Shown: positions 17,214 through 25,034 of the stretch, piece by piece
Layout of the letters: each line of letters starts with the position of its first letter
Position numbering within the stretch: the stretch's first letter is position 1
NCBI GenBank assembly: GCA_047972415.1
Contig: JBKEAN010000094.1
Location: forward strand, 1 to 30,057
DNA length: 30,057 bases
Origin: Mangrovibacterium sp047972415
GTDB lineage: Bacteria; Bacteroidota; Bacteroidia; Bacteroidales; Prolixibacteraceae
Direction: 5' to 3'
Made by a program: the position numbers and the translations under genes
Notes under the pieces: generated by a model
Databases searched by the model: none
Seen by the model: the letters and a program-made list of their open reading frames with translations, nothing else
Told to the model about the DNA's origin: nothing

Positions 17214-17233
17214 CAGGCGAATAATTAAAGCCG

Positions 17234-18193
17234 ATGCCCGAGAAAAAAATAGTACACCCAATAGTGAAGGCAAAGCTGCACCCGCGCAACAAAAACCGCG
17301 AGCGGTACGATTTTAGGCATTTAATTTCGGTGTGCCCCGGGTTGAAAGCTTTTGTGCGAAAAAATGCGTATGGCGACGAATCGGTTGACTTTGCAAACCC
17401 GGCTGCCGTAAAAATGCTGAACAAAGCCATTCTTACGTCCAACTATGAGCTAAGCTATTGGGACATTCCGCCGGGCTACCTTTGTCCGCCCATACCCGGC
17501 CGGGCCGACTACATCCATTACCTAGCCGATTTGCTGGCCAGTTTAAACAGGAAACAAGTACCTGCGGGCAAAAAAATCAGGGTGCTTGATATTGGCACCG
17601 GGGCCAACTGTATTTACCCCATTATCGGTGCAATGGAATATGGTTGGCAGTTTGCCGGAGCCGAAATCGACGTCGAAGCACTCGAATCGGCCCGACAAAT
17701 TATCGAGAGCAACGAAGCTCTGAAGGGAAAAATTGAAGTCCGCCAACAAAGCAATCCAACGCAGATTTTTCGGGGAATGATTTATCCCGGGGAACAATTT
17801 GATTTGACGATTTGTAACCCGCCATTTCATGCGTCGACCGCCGCAGCGCAAACCGGAACGGCACGCAAAGTGAGCAACCTAAGCCGCCGGAAAACAACAA
17901 AAGCGGAACTAAACTTTGGAGGACAGAGCAACGAATTATGGTGCGAGGGCGGAGAGGCCGGATTTTTGAAACGTATGATTTCGGAAAGCCGTCAGTTCGG
18001 GAAATCGGTATTGTGGTTTTCCAGTCTGGTATCGAAAAGCGAACGGCTGCCGGCTATTTATTACGCGCTAAAACAAGCCGGGGCAGTTCGGGTTGAAACC
18101 ATCAGTATGGGCCAAGGGAACAAAATCAGCCGTTTGGTTGCCTGGAGCTTTTTATCCCGCGACGAACAGGCCAATTGGGCCAAACGCTGGTAA
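17234..18193 (+). CDS. rlmF: 23S rRNA (adenine-1618-N6)-methyltransferase
   Basis: RlmF (YbiN) methylates N6 of A1618 in 23S rRNA using SAM. The 319-aa product has the family's diagnostic N-terminus (KAKLHPRNKNRERYDF, LNKAILTSNYELSYWDIPPG, LCPPIPGRADYIHYLADLL), SAM motif I VLDIGTGANCIYPIIG (about 117-132), acidic motif AEIDVEAL, and the N6-adenine signature NPPF (195-198). The C-terminus LVAWSFL is also typical. Length and motifs are complete. It is divergent from the DbpA-like helicase and convergent with the GreA/B-like gene, 41 bases away. Confidence 0.96.
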   Translation: MPEKKIVHPIVKAKLHPRNKNRERYDFRHLISVCPGLKAFVRKNAYGDESVDFANPAAVKMLNKAILTSNYELSYWDIPPGYLCPPIPGRADYIHYLADLLASLNRKQVPAGKKIRVLDIGTGANCIYPIIGAMEYGWQFAGAEIDVEALESARQIIESNEALKGKIEVRQQSNPTQIFRGMIYPGEQFDLTICNPPFHASTAAAQTGTARKVSNLSRRKTTKAELNFGGQSNELWCEGGEAGFLKRMISESRQFGKSVLWFSSLVSKSERLPAIYYALKQAGAVRVETISMGQGNKISRLVAWSFLSRDEQANWAKRW

Positions 18194-18234
18194 AACGTAT
18201 CCATTTTTGTCAATCACCTTCACCCTGTCTTCTC

Positions 18235-18693
18235 CTATTCAATTCGTTCAATTCGAAAAGTCTTCCCGTTAAACAACAACTTATCGCCGGGCCGGCGGCC
18301 AGCCAGTGCCTGTCCCAGTGGCGACGCCAGCGAGAGACAAAGAAATTGGCACCCGCACATGTCAATTTGACCCAAGGGAATGGAAATAAAATAATTCCCA
18401 CTGTCGCAAACAACCAGGCTGCCAAATTCAGCAACTTGCTTTTCCGTTTCTGGTTTTATCGCTGTCAATTCACGCTTCATGCAATGGGTTTTAGCCAGCT
18501 GGGCCGTCTGTTTGTCCATTTCCTGCTGCGCCATTTCCCGGCCGGTTTCGTATTTGTCGCCGGCGCTGCTTTTGGTATCGCTGTCGCGCGATTCCCTGGT
18601 CGCCGTTAGTGATTGTTCCAGCCCGGCAATCCGCTCGTCCAGTAAACAGTGCAACTGCCAAAGAAGTGCTGCTTTTAGCGATTGATTGACCAT
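18235..18693 (-). CDS. GreA/GreB-like C-terminal domain protein
   Basis: The 152-aa product has a basic, helical N-terminal part (about 1-85) containing ATRESRDSDTKSSAGDKYET, a segment I know from small Bacteroidota proteins of the GreA/GreB family. The C-terminal half ends SPLGQALAGRRPGDKLLFNG, which resembles the FKBP-like Gre domain that binds RNA polymerase. The normal acidic coiled-coil tip of GreA is not obvious, so transcript-cleavage activity is doubtful. It may be a secondary-channel regulator, which is inference. It lies 42 bases downstream of the SpoIIE-type gene on the same strand with a good AAAAGGA ribosome binding site, so it could be part of that transcript. Confidence 0.72.
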   Translation of the reverse strand: MVNQSLKAALLWQLHCLLDERIAGLEQSLTATRESRDSDTKSSAGDKYETGREMAQQEMDKQTAQLAKTHCMKRELTAIKPETEKQVAEFGSLVVCDSGNYFISIPLGQIDMCGCQFLCLSLASPLGQALAGRRPGDKLLFNGKTFRIERIE

Positions 18694-18735
18694 TTCTGTC
18701 CTTTTCTCATTTTTGCCCGAAACTACGTAAAAACG

Positions 18736-19917
18736 CTAAATATATTCGAGGTATATTTTTTTGAAGAAGCGCTCCTCCAGAATTTTCACGATGCGCTTCA
18801 CCACAAACTTGCGGATTTGTACTTCGAAGGGCTGTTCCGGATCCTGATGTGCCCGGTTGATGCGGGTCCCCAGCAAAATATGAATAACATCGTGTTCGAG
18901 CAGCAGTTTGGCCACTTCTTCCTGAACCGAATTCTCCAGGCGGGTGTTGCTGGTGTAATTTTCCAAAATTTCCTCCACACGGCCCAGTGTCAAAATACCT
19001 TCAGTAACCATATCAAAACCCTCCATCACCGCAGCAGGAGGAATGGTGTCTCCTTCGTGGTAATGTTGCAAGCTGAGTTCGAGTTGCAGTTCGCGGGCAA
19101 TAATTTCGGCCGTGGTGCCACCACAGATAATCTTTTTGCCCGGAAACTCTTTGACCCGATCAACAAAGTCAAGGTCTTTAATTTTGTAAAAAGGCGGTCC
19201 GGTTATTAGCATAAATTCTTTGGGCTCTCGAAAATTGATGACCCCGCAACTGGCATCATCTTTCATCTCAAAACTATCGTTCATGGCTGCCTGGTTAATA
19301 ATTTTCCGACCAAGGCGGGTAGCTGTCATATCGGTTTCGCGGTCCAACTGCCCTTGTACAAAAGCGCCGAGCTGCTCCCTGCCCCAGCCCATCGGAAAAC
19401 GTTTGCCCCCGAGCCCGCTTTGGGTAACCCCGTCGCTCACAAACACAATACGATCGCCTTTTACCGGTTTAAACTCGCGCACTCTCAAAATTTTTCCGGC
19501 ATTTTCCTCTCCCCTGATCGGGATTTCCAACTCGCGCGGGATGAACGGTTTCCCGTGCCTGAATATCAGGGTTGGCGGGTTGTCGTAATTAATAATGCGC
19601 ACCAGTTCGTCGTTGTCAATCTCAACAATGGTGAAGGTGGCATAGCTTTCTTTTCCTTCGCTGCTCCGTGGAAGCACCCGCATAAAAATATTGGCTGCAA
19701 TCTCGGGCCGGGTATGAAACGAAGTGTAGTTCATGGCCATTGATGCGGTAAGTGTAGCCAGTACATTAGCTCGGATTCCATGTCCAATCCCATCGGACAA
19801 AACGATGATGTAGCGCCCCTCGCCGCTAATGCGCCTTGTGTGGAATACATCGCCGCAAATAACTTGTCCATGCGTCATTTTCTGCTGAAAATCAACATCA
19901 ACGTGTAGTCCGCTCAT
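18736..19917 (-). CDS. SpoIIE-type PP2C serine phosphatase of the hydrogenase locus
   Basis: The 393-aa cytosolic Mn/Mg-dependent phosphatase belongs to the SpoIIE/RsbU group. The PP2C domain (about 1-228) shows metal-binding Asp23 (CGDVFHT), Asp42 (LSDGIGHG), Asp162 (VSDGVTQ) and Asp220/221 (KDDASC). The remaining 160 residues form a second conserved region (GKKIICGGTTAEIIARELQ, AAVMEGFDMVTEGILTL) that I associate with phosphatases encoded in hydrogenase clusters; its role is unknown. The start ATG overlaps the PAS gene's TGA by four bases (ATGA), so translation is coupled. The expected substrate of such enzymes is a phosphorylated STAS anti-anti-sigma protein, and none is encoded in the window. 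It probably signals together with the RsbW-like ATPase encoded divergently. Confidence 0.88.
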   Translation of the reverse strand: MSGLHVDVDFQQKMTHGQVICGDVFHTRRISGEGRYIIVLSDGIGHGIRANVLATLTASMAMNYTSFHTRPEIAANIFMRVLPRSSEGKESYATFTIVEIDNDELVRIINYDNPPTLIFRHGKPFIPRELEIPIRGEENAGKILRVREFKPVKGDRIVFVSDGVTQSGLGGKRFPMGWGREQLGAFVQGQLDRETDMTATRLGRKIINQAAMNDSFEMKDDASCGVINFREPKEFMLITGPPFYKIKDLDFVDRVKEFPGKKIICGGTTAEIIARELQLELSLQHYHEGDTIPPAAVMEGFDMVTEGILTLGRVEEILENYTSNTRLENSVQEEVAKLLLEHDVIHILLGTRINRAHQDPEQPFEVQIRKFVVKRIVKILEERFFKKIYLEYI

Positions 19918-20846
19918 GCTTCATCCTCCTCTCCGTAGCTGTACGAGGCAATAATGGAATGAAGCAATTCTTCCATCACCGAAGCATTTTCGCCCAGCAA
20001 GAAAGCTATTTTCTGCACAGTCTCCATGTTTTGCTTGTTTACCCGCTGCGCCCGGCTCACAATCTCCTCGCGTACCAGCGATGGTGCCGACATATCGCGG
20101 ATAAGCGCTCCCACCACCCGGTTTTTATAAATTGAAATGGCTGAAACGTGTAACAACTTATTCTGATAGCGCAGGTCGCGCTCTGCCATGGGCTCGCCCG
20201 AGTTCATCAGCGACGAAAACATACGGTAAACCGCCTCGGGTACCAACTCCTTCAACTCGGCCCCGGCAAGGCCAGGAACCGTTTCGTACAATTCTTCCAA
20301 ATCGCCGCCCATCAACCTTGCAAAGCCAAGGTTGGCATCAATCACTTTCAAATCGGCATCGGCAATAACCACACCGGCTTTTATTTTGTGGAGCATGGCC
20401 GAAGCAATCACCGTTTGCTCCATGGCTTCTTTCATGCGCCGCTCAGCCGCGCGTTGTTCTGTTAAATCCAGCATGGAACAAAACAGGCCGACAACCTCTT
20501 TCTTCTCGTCAAACAAAAGCGATTTCTGGAAAGCATAGTCGCGCGAAAAGCCTGTTGCCGTGCGGATTCGTGCTTCGTAACTGTGCGCCGCGCGATCGGA
20601 AAGCATGTCCTGATCGTGCCGTTCGAAGTGGCTGGCCTGGCCGGGATCCAGAAAATCAGAAATCCGTTTCCCCCGTATATCCATACTCCCGCAACTCATC
20701 AATAGGCAAAATGCTTGGTTTTCCATCAGCAACACTCCCTCTGTATCCCTGATAAAAGCCGGGATTGGAATCGCGTCCAACAACTGCTGCATCACTATCC
20801 GGATATCGGGAAGTTTTGCCTCAAACGGTTTTTCATCGTAAATCAT
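19914..20846 (-). CDS. Tandem PAS sensor protein of the hydrogenase locus
   Basis: 310 aa with two PAS domains and no output enzyme. PAS-1 spans about 17-131 (LLDAIPIPAFIRDTEGVLLM, ending LDLTEQRAAERRMKEA). PAS-2 spans about 150-252 (MLHKIKAGVVIADADLKVID, ending VVGALIRDMSAP). A helical tail at 258-300 contains NMETVQKIAFLLGENASVM, which resembles the tail that follows the PAS domain of sensory [FeFe] hydrogenases of the HydS type. In this locus the hydrogenase-like protein lacks a PAS domain, so this protein may supply it in trans (inference). It is translationally coupled to the SpoIIE-type phosphatase and divergent from the DRTGG/HydS operon. No cofactor-binding residue can be named with confidence. 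Confidence 0.85.
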   Translation of the reverse strand: MIYDEKPFEAKLPDIRIVMQQLLDAIPIPAFIRDTEGVLLMENQAFCLLMSCGSMDIRGKRISDFLDPGQASHFERHDQDMLSDRAAHSYEARIRTATGFSRDYAFQKSLLFDEKKEVVGLFCSMLDLTEQRAAERRMKEAMEQTVIASAMLHKIKAGVVIADADLKVIDANLGFARLMGGDLEELYETVPGLAGAELKELVPEAVYRMFSSLMNSGEPMAERDLRYQNKLLHVSAISIYKNRVVGALIRDMSAPSLVREEIVSRAQRVNKQNMETVQKIAFLLGENASVMEELLHSIIASYSYGEEDEA

Positions 20847-21192
20847 GGCTCAAATCAATTTGGTTTTTGTTCGGTTTTGCTTTCAAAATGTACGAAAAAA
20901 ACAAGGATTACCCATTCATTTTTGGCCAATTAGTTCGTACAACAATTAATTTCTATTCAAACTAAAACCAAAATGGGCAACAGAAACCTGAAACCTGTAC
21001 CTTTTATGATAATCGGGCTTAAATAAAAGATGAACACATCTGATTATACAAAGCTAACTCGCACAGTACCTGTTTGCTGTAATATTTTATAATGAATCTA
21101 AATTTGGGTTGAAAGCGCTATAATGTGGCTTTAAAAATCGTTGATTTGATGCATTTCTTCCATCTTTGTGAGTCAACTTTTGTGTACCATTT
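20847..21192. other. Divergent control region of the hydrogenase-signalling locus
   Basis: The 346-bp, AT-rich region has no gene on either strand. It separates the two divergent signalling operons, so both promoters should be here. On the plus strand CATCTTTG (21161-21168) is one base off the TAnnTTTG box, with a TTG 17 bases upstream (21141-21143). On the minus strand a TACATTTT box lies near 20885-20895. Neither is a full consensus match. A short direct repeat GAAACCT-GAAACCT lies near 20984-20997. The poor match to the primary promoter consensus would fit use of an activator or an alternative sigma factor. Confidence 0.45.
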
Positions 21193-21537
21193 ATGAAGAT
21201 TTCCGAAGTCTGCGAATTATTGTCAGCACAGGTTATTTGCGGGACAACTTACACCCAGGGAGAAGTATTCCGCGGATACAGCTCCGATTTAATGAGCGAT
21301 GTACTTACACTGGACACCGACCACCTGCTGCTGATTACTGGGATGTGCAACCTTCAAACCATCCGTACAGCCGAAATGGCAGACATTCGCTTTATTGCGT
21401 TTGTACGAAACAAAAAAGCCACTACAGAAATGCTGGAACTGGCCTGTGAACATGGGATATGCGTACTCGAATCGCCACTCACTCTGTTTAAAGCCAGTGG
21501 CTTACTGTATATGGCGGGATTAAAACCTGTGTACTAA
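21193..21537 (+). CDS. DRTGG-like domain protein, first copy
   Basis: The 114-aa protein is related to the DRTGG domain that flanks CBS domains and phosphotransacetylase-type proteins and recurs in hydrogenase-signalling clusters. Recognisable segments are MKISEVCELLSAQVICGTTY, the signature FRGYSSDLMSDVL and the hydrophobic core HLLLITGMCNLQTIRTAEMA, ending with ESPLTLFKASGLLYMAGL. It is a paralogue of the second copy at 23315 but diverged: the usual WITLQ.HQN segment is replaced by LLITGMCNLQT. Function is not established and ligand binding is possible. It is the first gene of the plus-strand operon, and the next start lies one base after its stop. Confidence 0.75.
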   Translation: MKISEVCELLSAQVICGTTYTQGEVFRGYSSDLMSDVLTLDTDHLLLITGMCNLQTIRTAEMADIRFIAFVRNKKATTEMLELACEHGICVLESPLTLFKASGLLYMAGLKPVY

Positions 21538-21538
21538 A

Positions 21539-21949
21539 ATGGAACTGAACTTTGCAATTGAAGGTGGGGATTTTACAACGGCCGGGCAAGCATCGAGCCG
21601 GGTAAAAAAAGTGTTGAACCAATTGGGCGTTGACAACAAGTGTATTAAAAACATTGTGATTGCGCTGTACGAAGCCGAGGTGAATGTGGTCGCACATGCT
21701 TACCGCGGCACCATACATATTCAGATTGACAAAGACAAAATACGCACAGTTATCCGGGACGAAGGCCCGGGCATTCCCAACATTGAAATGGCAATGAAAG
21801 AAGGTTTCTCTACAGCCAGTAAAAAAGTTCGCGAAATGGGCTTCGGAGCCGGCATGGGACTACCCAATATAAAAAAGAATACCGACGAACTGCATATTGA
21901 GACCCTCGTTGCCCAGGGGACCACGGTAACCATGGTAAATTATTTCTGA
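21539..21949 (+). CDS. RsbW-like anti-sigma/serine kinase ATPase
   Basis: The 136-aa GHKL ATPase matches the RsbW/SpoIIAB family of serine kinases that phosphorylate STAS proteins and hold sigma factors. Motifs are the N-box EAEVNVVAHAY (45-55), G1 DEGPGIP (74-80) and G2 GFGAGMGLPNIKK (101-113). Length is normal for a stand-alone switch kinase. It likely forms a partner-switching pair with the SpoIIE-type phosphatase encoded on the other strand, but no STAS partner or cognate sigma factor lies in this window. Its TGA overlaps the HydS-like ATG by one base (TGATG), so translation is coupled. Confidence 0.87.
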   Translation: MELNFAIEGGDFTTAGQASSRVKKVLNQLGVDNKCIKNIVIALYEAEVNVVAHAYRGTIHIQIDKDKIRTVIRDEGPGIPNIEMAMKEGFSTASKKVREMGFGAGMGLPNIKKNTDELHIETLVAQGTTVTMVNYF

Positions 21950-23328
21950 TGAACACGCCCTCCGCTACATACCATGCCTTAAAAGTTGATGCACAAAAAT
22001 GCATCGGCTGTACGCACTGTATGCGCTCATGCCCAACCGAGGCTATCCGAATCCGGAACGGGCTGGCAGTTATCGACTCTCAGCGTTGTGTTGACTGCGG
22101 CCAGTGTATGCGTGTATGCCCAGTCAAGGCAATCTTTGTAGAGCAGGACGACCTCGACAAAATCAAAGCCTTTAAATACCGGGTGGTTCTGTTCCCCTCG
22201 GTAATGATTGGCCAATTTCCCGAAAAATACACCGAAGACCAGGTTTATGCAGCCTTGCTTACAATTGGCTTCACCCATGTTTACGAGGTAGAACAACCTA
22301 TCGGGTTTTTAATCGACTCGATAAAAGACTATTGCCGCAAAGAAAAAAATGTACGTCCGCACATTTCAACCTTTTGCCCGTCGATTGTCCGCTTAATCAA
22401 GATTCGGTATCCGTCGCTGGTCGACAATATGATTCTGAGAAAGGCGCCCCACGATCTTGGTGCGCACCTGGCTATTGAACAACTGATGCAACAGGGTGCC
22501 CTCCGCGAAGAAATCGGACTGTTTTATGTAACGCCTTGCATTGCAAAGATCACGTCGGTGAAAAGCCCAATCGGCGAAAAAGAATCGATTGTCGACGGGG
22601 TTATCAACATGAACGAGTTGTACAATCACGTGCGCAAAAACATCAACACCACCGATGTTCCTAACACAAGCGCACTACGCGAAACACTTACCAGAGATGG
22701 CATTCTATGGAGTTTAACACGGGGCGAAGCTGTACATTTTGGCGAGCGAAGCATGGCTATTGATGGGATACACAATGTGATTAAGTTTCTGGAACGGCTA
22801 GAAAATGAAGAAGTTCCCGATATTGACTTCCTGGAACTGCGCGCCTGCGACCAAAGCTGCGCTGGTGGCAACCTACTGTCGGGTAACCGTTTTCTGACGG
22901 TAGAGCGACTGGAACGCCGGGGCAAACGCTACGAATCCACCTCGAAATTTAAAGAGCACCCAATTCAGCAAATGGCCGACACCCTGAAACCGAAACTGAT
23001 AGCCGACCCCATTCGTCCTAAACCAGTCTTCATTTTAGGCGACAACAGGGAACAGGCACTCGAAAAAATGAGCCGGATGCAACGCATTATTTGTTCCCTC
23101 CCTGCAATTGATTGCGGGGCCTGTGGTGCCCCCAACTGCCAGGCACTGGCCGAGGATATGGTTTGCGGACAAGCAAAAATGTCTGATTGTATTTTCCTGC
23201 AACAAAGCTGGCAGGGAGAAAATAAAATATCGCCCGCCAAAGCGCTTAACAACATGGAGCGTAAATGGGGCAAAGACCGATTTAAAGCAGATTGTAATAA
23301 AAGAGGACGTAGAAATGAAGGTTTCTGA
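21949..23328 (+). CDS. hydS: Sensory-type [FeFe] hydrogenase without a PAS domain
   Basis: The 459-aa putative H2 or redox sensor is related to group C (HydS-like) hydrogenases. Two ferredoxin-type [4Fe-4S] sites come first (Cys18/21/24/28 and Cys47/50/53/57), then an H-cluster domain with altered motifs: L1 STFCPSIV (Cys143), L2 TPCIAK (Cys197, Lys200) and L3 ELRACDQSCAGG (Cys300, Cys304). All four H-cluster cysteines remain, but Phe142 replaces the cysteine that relays protons in catalytic enzymes, and Thr replaces Met in MPC. A C-terminal PF04060-type Fe-S motif follows (Cys389, 392, 397 and 414). The PAS domain common at the C-terminus of HydS is absent. The gene overlaps its neighbours on both sides. 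Low turnover and a signalling role are inferred. Confidence 0.88.
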   Translation: MNTPSATYHALKVDAQKCIGCTHCMRSCPTEAIRIRNGLAVIDSQRCVDCGQCMRVCPVKAIFVEQDDLDKIKAFKYRVVLFPSVMIGQFPEKYTEDQVYAALLTIGFTHVYEVEQPIGFLIDSIKDYCRKEKNVRPHISTFCPSIVRLIKIRYPSLVDNMILRKAPHDLGAHLAIEQLMQQGALREEIGLFYVTPCIAKITSVKSPIGEKESIVDGVINMNELYNHVRKNINTTDVPNTSALRETLTRDGILWSLTRGEAVHFGERSMAIDGIHNVIKFLERLENEEVPDIDFLELRACDQSCAGGNLLSGNRFLTVERLERRGKRYESTSKFKEHPIQQMADTLKPKLIADPIRPKPVFILGDNREQALEKMSRMQRIICSLPAIDCGACGAPNCQALAEDMVCGQAKMSDCIFLQQSWQGENKISPAKALNNMERKWGKDRFKADCNKRGRRNEGF

Positions 23329-23653
23329 ACTAGTAGATCAATTAAATTTGAAGGTGGTTGCAGGCAAACAAGGCCTTGACCGCGAAGTAACCGGAGCTTA
23401 TGTTTCGGACTTATTAAGTGATGTCATGGGCAACGCCCGCGAAGGGCAAGTGTGGATTACCTTGCAGGTGCATCAAAATGTAATGGCCATCGCATCGCTA
23501 AAAGATATGGCTGCCGTTATCCTGGTAAAGGACTACCAGCCTATGGAAAATACCATCAAACACAGCAACGAGGAGCAAATCCCGCTGCTGTCGAGCCCCC
23601 TGTCAACCTTTGAACTCGCCGGTAAACTGTACGATTTGCTCCACCGGCCATGA
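23315..23653 (+). CDS. DRTGG domain protein, second copy
   Basis: The 112-aa product has a canonical DRTGG-type sequence: KVSELVDQLNLKVVAGKQGL, VTGAYVSDLLSDVMGNAREG, VWITLQVHQNVMAIASLKDM, AAVILVKDY and a C-terminal PLLSSPLSTFELAGKLYDLL. The start at 23315 is preferred over upstream in-frame codons because it begins the domain exactly and follows AAGAGGA at good distance. It overlaps the hydS stop by 14 bases and the PHP start by four (ATGA). Such small proteins accompany [FeFe]-hydrogenase signalling genes in Clostridia and Thermotogae. The biochemical role is unknown. Confidence 0.87.
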   Translation: MKVSELVDQLNLKVVAGKQGLDREVTGAYVSDLLSDVMGNAREGQVWITLQVHQNVMAIASLKDMAAVILVKDYQPMENTIKHSNEEQIPLLSSPLSTFELAGKLYDLLHRP

Positions 23654-24396
23654 TACGCAGGTTCAGGGCCGACCTTCATTTGCACACGGTGCTTTCGCCA
23701 TGTGCCGATTTAGGTATGAGCCCCGACCAGATTATTGCCGTTGCACAAGAGCGAAAGCTCGACCTGATTGCCATTACCGACCACAACAGCACCAAGCAGT
23801 GCCGCGTGGTCCGGGAACTGGCGGCCGGAACAGGAATTACCGTATTGAATGGCTGTGAAGTAAACAGCCGCGAAGAAGTACACGCCTTATGCCTGTTCGA
23901 GGACGACCATAGCACCCATGAGTTCCAACAATTTATCGATCAGCACCTGCTACAAATCCCTAATCGCCCCGATTATTTTGGCTACCAGGTGGTCGTCGAC
24001 CGCAACAACCAAATTACAGAGGAAGTACCCTGGTACCTGGGAAACGGGCTTACAGTTGGTATTGATGAAATTGCCGACTTTGTACACCGCCTGCACGGGC
24101 TTTTTATTCCGGCACACATCGACCGGCCCATTAACAGCCTGTACAGCCAGCTGGGCTTTTTGCCAACCGAACTTCGGGTTGATGCGATGCAAATCAGCCG
24201 GCGAAGTTCCGAACAACAAGTCCGGGCGCAATTCGATATTCACCCCGAAATCTGCCTGATAAAAGCCTCCGATGCCCACTACCTGGACGACATCGGTACA
24301 GCCTGTACGGTTTTCGAAATGGCGGGGACCAGTTTCGACGAAATCCGCATGGCATTACTCCAGAAAAACGGCCGCTCCGTAAAAATTGAAACCTGA
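23650..24396 (+). CDS. PHP-domain metal-dependent phosphoesterase
   Basis: The 248-aa PHP hydrolase has the metal-binding motifs of the family: DLHLHT (Asp8, His10, His12), ITDHNS (Asp44, His45), GCEVNS (Glu70), EVHALCLF (His78), IPAHIDRP (His156) and KASDAHYLDDIG (Asp208, His210). The metal site therefore appears complete and the enzyme should be active on a phosphoester. The natural substrate of PHP proteins in hydrogenase clusters is not known; a nucleotide or a protein phosphate are options. It is coupled to the upstream DRTGG gene by an ATGA overlap and is 11 bases before the HATPase gene. Confidence 0.9.
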   Translation: MIRRFRADLHLHTVLSPCADLGMSPDQIIAVAQERKLDLIAITDHNSTKQCRVVRELAAGTGITVLNGCEVNSREEVHALCLFEDDHSTHEFQQFIDQHLLQIPNRPDYFGYQVVVDRNNQITEEVPWYLGNGLTVGIDEIADFVHRLHGLFIPAHIDRPINSLYSQLGFLPTELRVDAMQISRRSSEQQVRAQFDIHPEICLIKASDAHYLDDIGTACTVFEMAGTSFDEIRMALLQKNGRSVKIET

Positions 24397-24407
24397 ATAA
24401 AAACCAC

Positions 24408-24956
24408 ATGACCGAACTAGCCCTGCATATTCTCGATATTGCCCAAAATTCCATTCGGGCAAATGCTTCATTAATCGAAATTTACATCACCGAAAACCAA
24501 AAAAGCGACAGCTACCGGATTGAAATAAAAGACAACGGTTGCGGCATGAATACTGCGACACTCCAACGTGTTACCGATCCCTTTTATACAACCCAAACTA
24601 CCCGTAAAGTTGGGCTGGGACTTCCGCTTCTGAAACAAAATGCTGAACAAACTGGCGGCACTTTAACCATTGAATCGTGGCCAGGCGAAGGAACCGATGT
24701 TATTGCTGTTTTCGGGTTTAAGCACTTCGACCGCCCCATCTTGGGCGACATCGCCGGTACCATCCTCATCCTGCTTTCGAACGAAACGGGGGCCGAAATC
24801 TTTTACCGCCACCAAACCCTGCACGGCGAATTCAATTTCGACTCACGCGAAATCAAAAAAATACTGGGTGGAATGCCCATTGCAACCAAAGAAATCCGCG
24901 AATTTCTGCAAGCCATGTTACTCGAGAATTTGGAACAAATCCAAATTAGCGGTTAA
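24408..24956 (+). CDS. GHKL ATPase without a histidine phosphoacceptor domain
   Basis: The 182-aa product begins directly with the N-box (HILDIAQNSIRANA, Asn14), followed by G1 DNGCGM (42-47), an F-box-like DPFYTTQTTRKVG and G2 VGLGLPLLKQ, then TGGTLTIESWPGEGTDV. It thus has a complete histidine-kinase-like ATP-binding domain, but no DHp domain or H-box and no sensor domain. The last 70 residues (about 113-182; ILGDIAGTILILLSNETGAE, FDSREIKKILGGMPIATKEI) form an extra domain I cannot name. It may act as a serine kinase like RsbW or on a partner carrying the phosphoacceptor, which is inference. It is the last gene of the tightly packed signalling run; 78 non-coding bases follow. Confidence 0.84.
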   Translation: MTELALHILDIAQNSIRANASLIEIYITENQKSDSYRIEIKDNGCGMNTATLQRVTDPFYTTQTTRKVGLGLPLLKQNAEQTGGTLTIESWPGEGTDVIAVFGFKHFDRPILGDIAGTILILLSNETGAEIFYRHQTLHGEFNFDSREIKKILGGMPIATKEIREFLQAMLLENLEQIQISG

Positions 24957-25034
24957 TGACTTTTTGCAGCTTAACTATCTGAAAGAAAGCCGAACTTGAA
25001 AAAGTAAAAAAAACACGAACAAACTAACACCACC

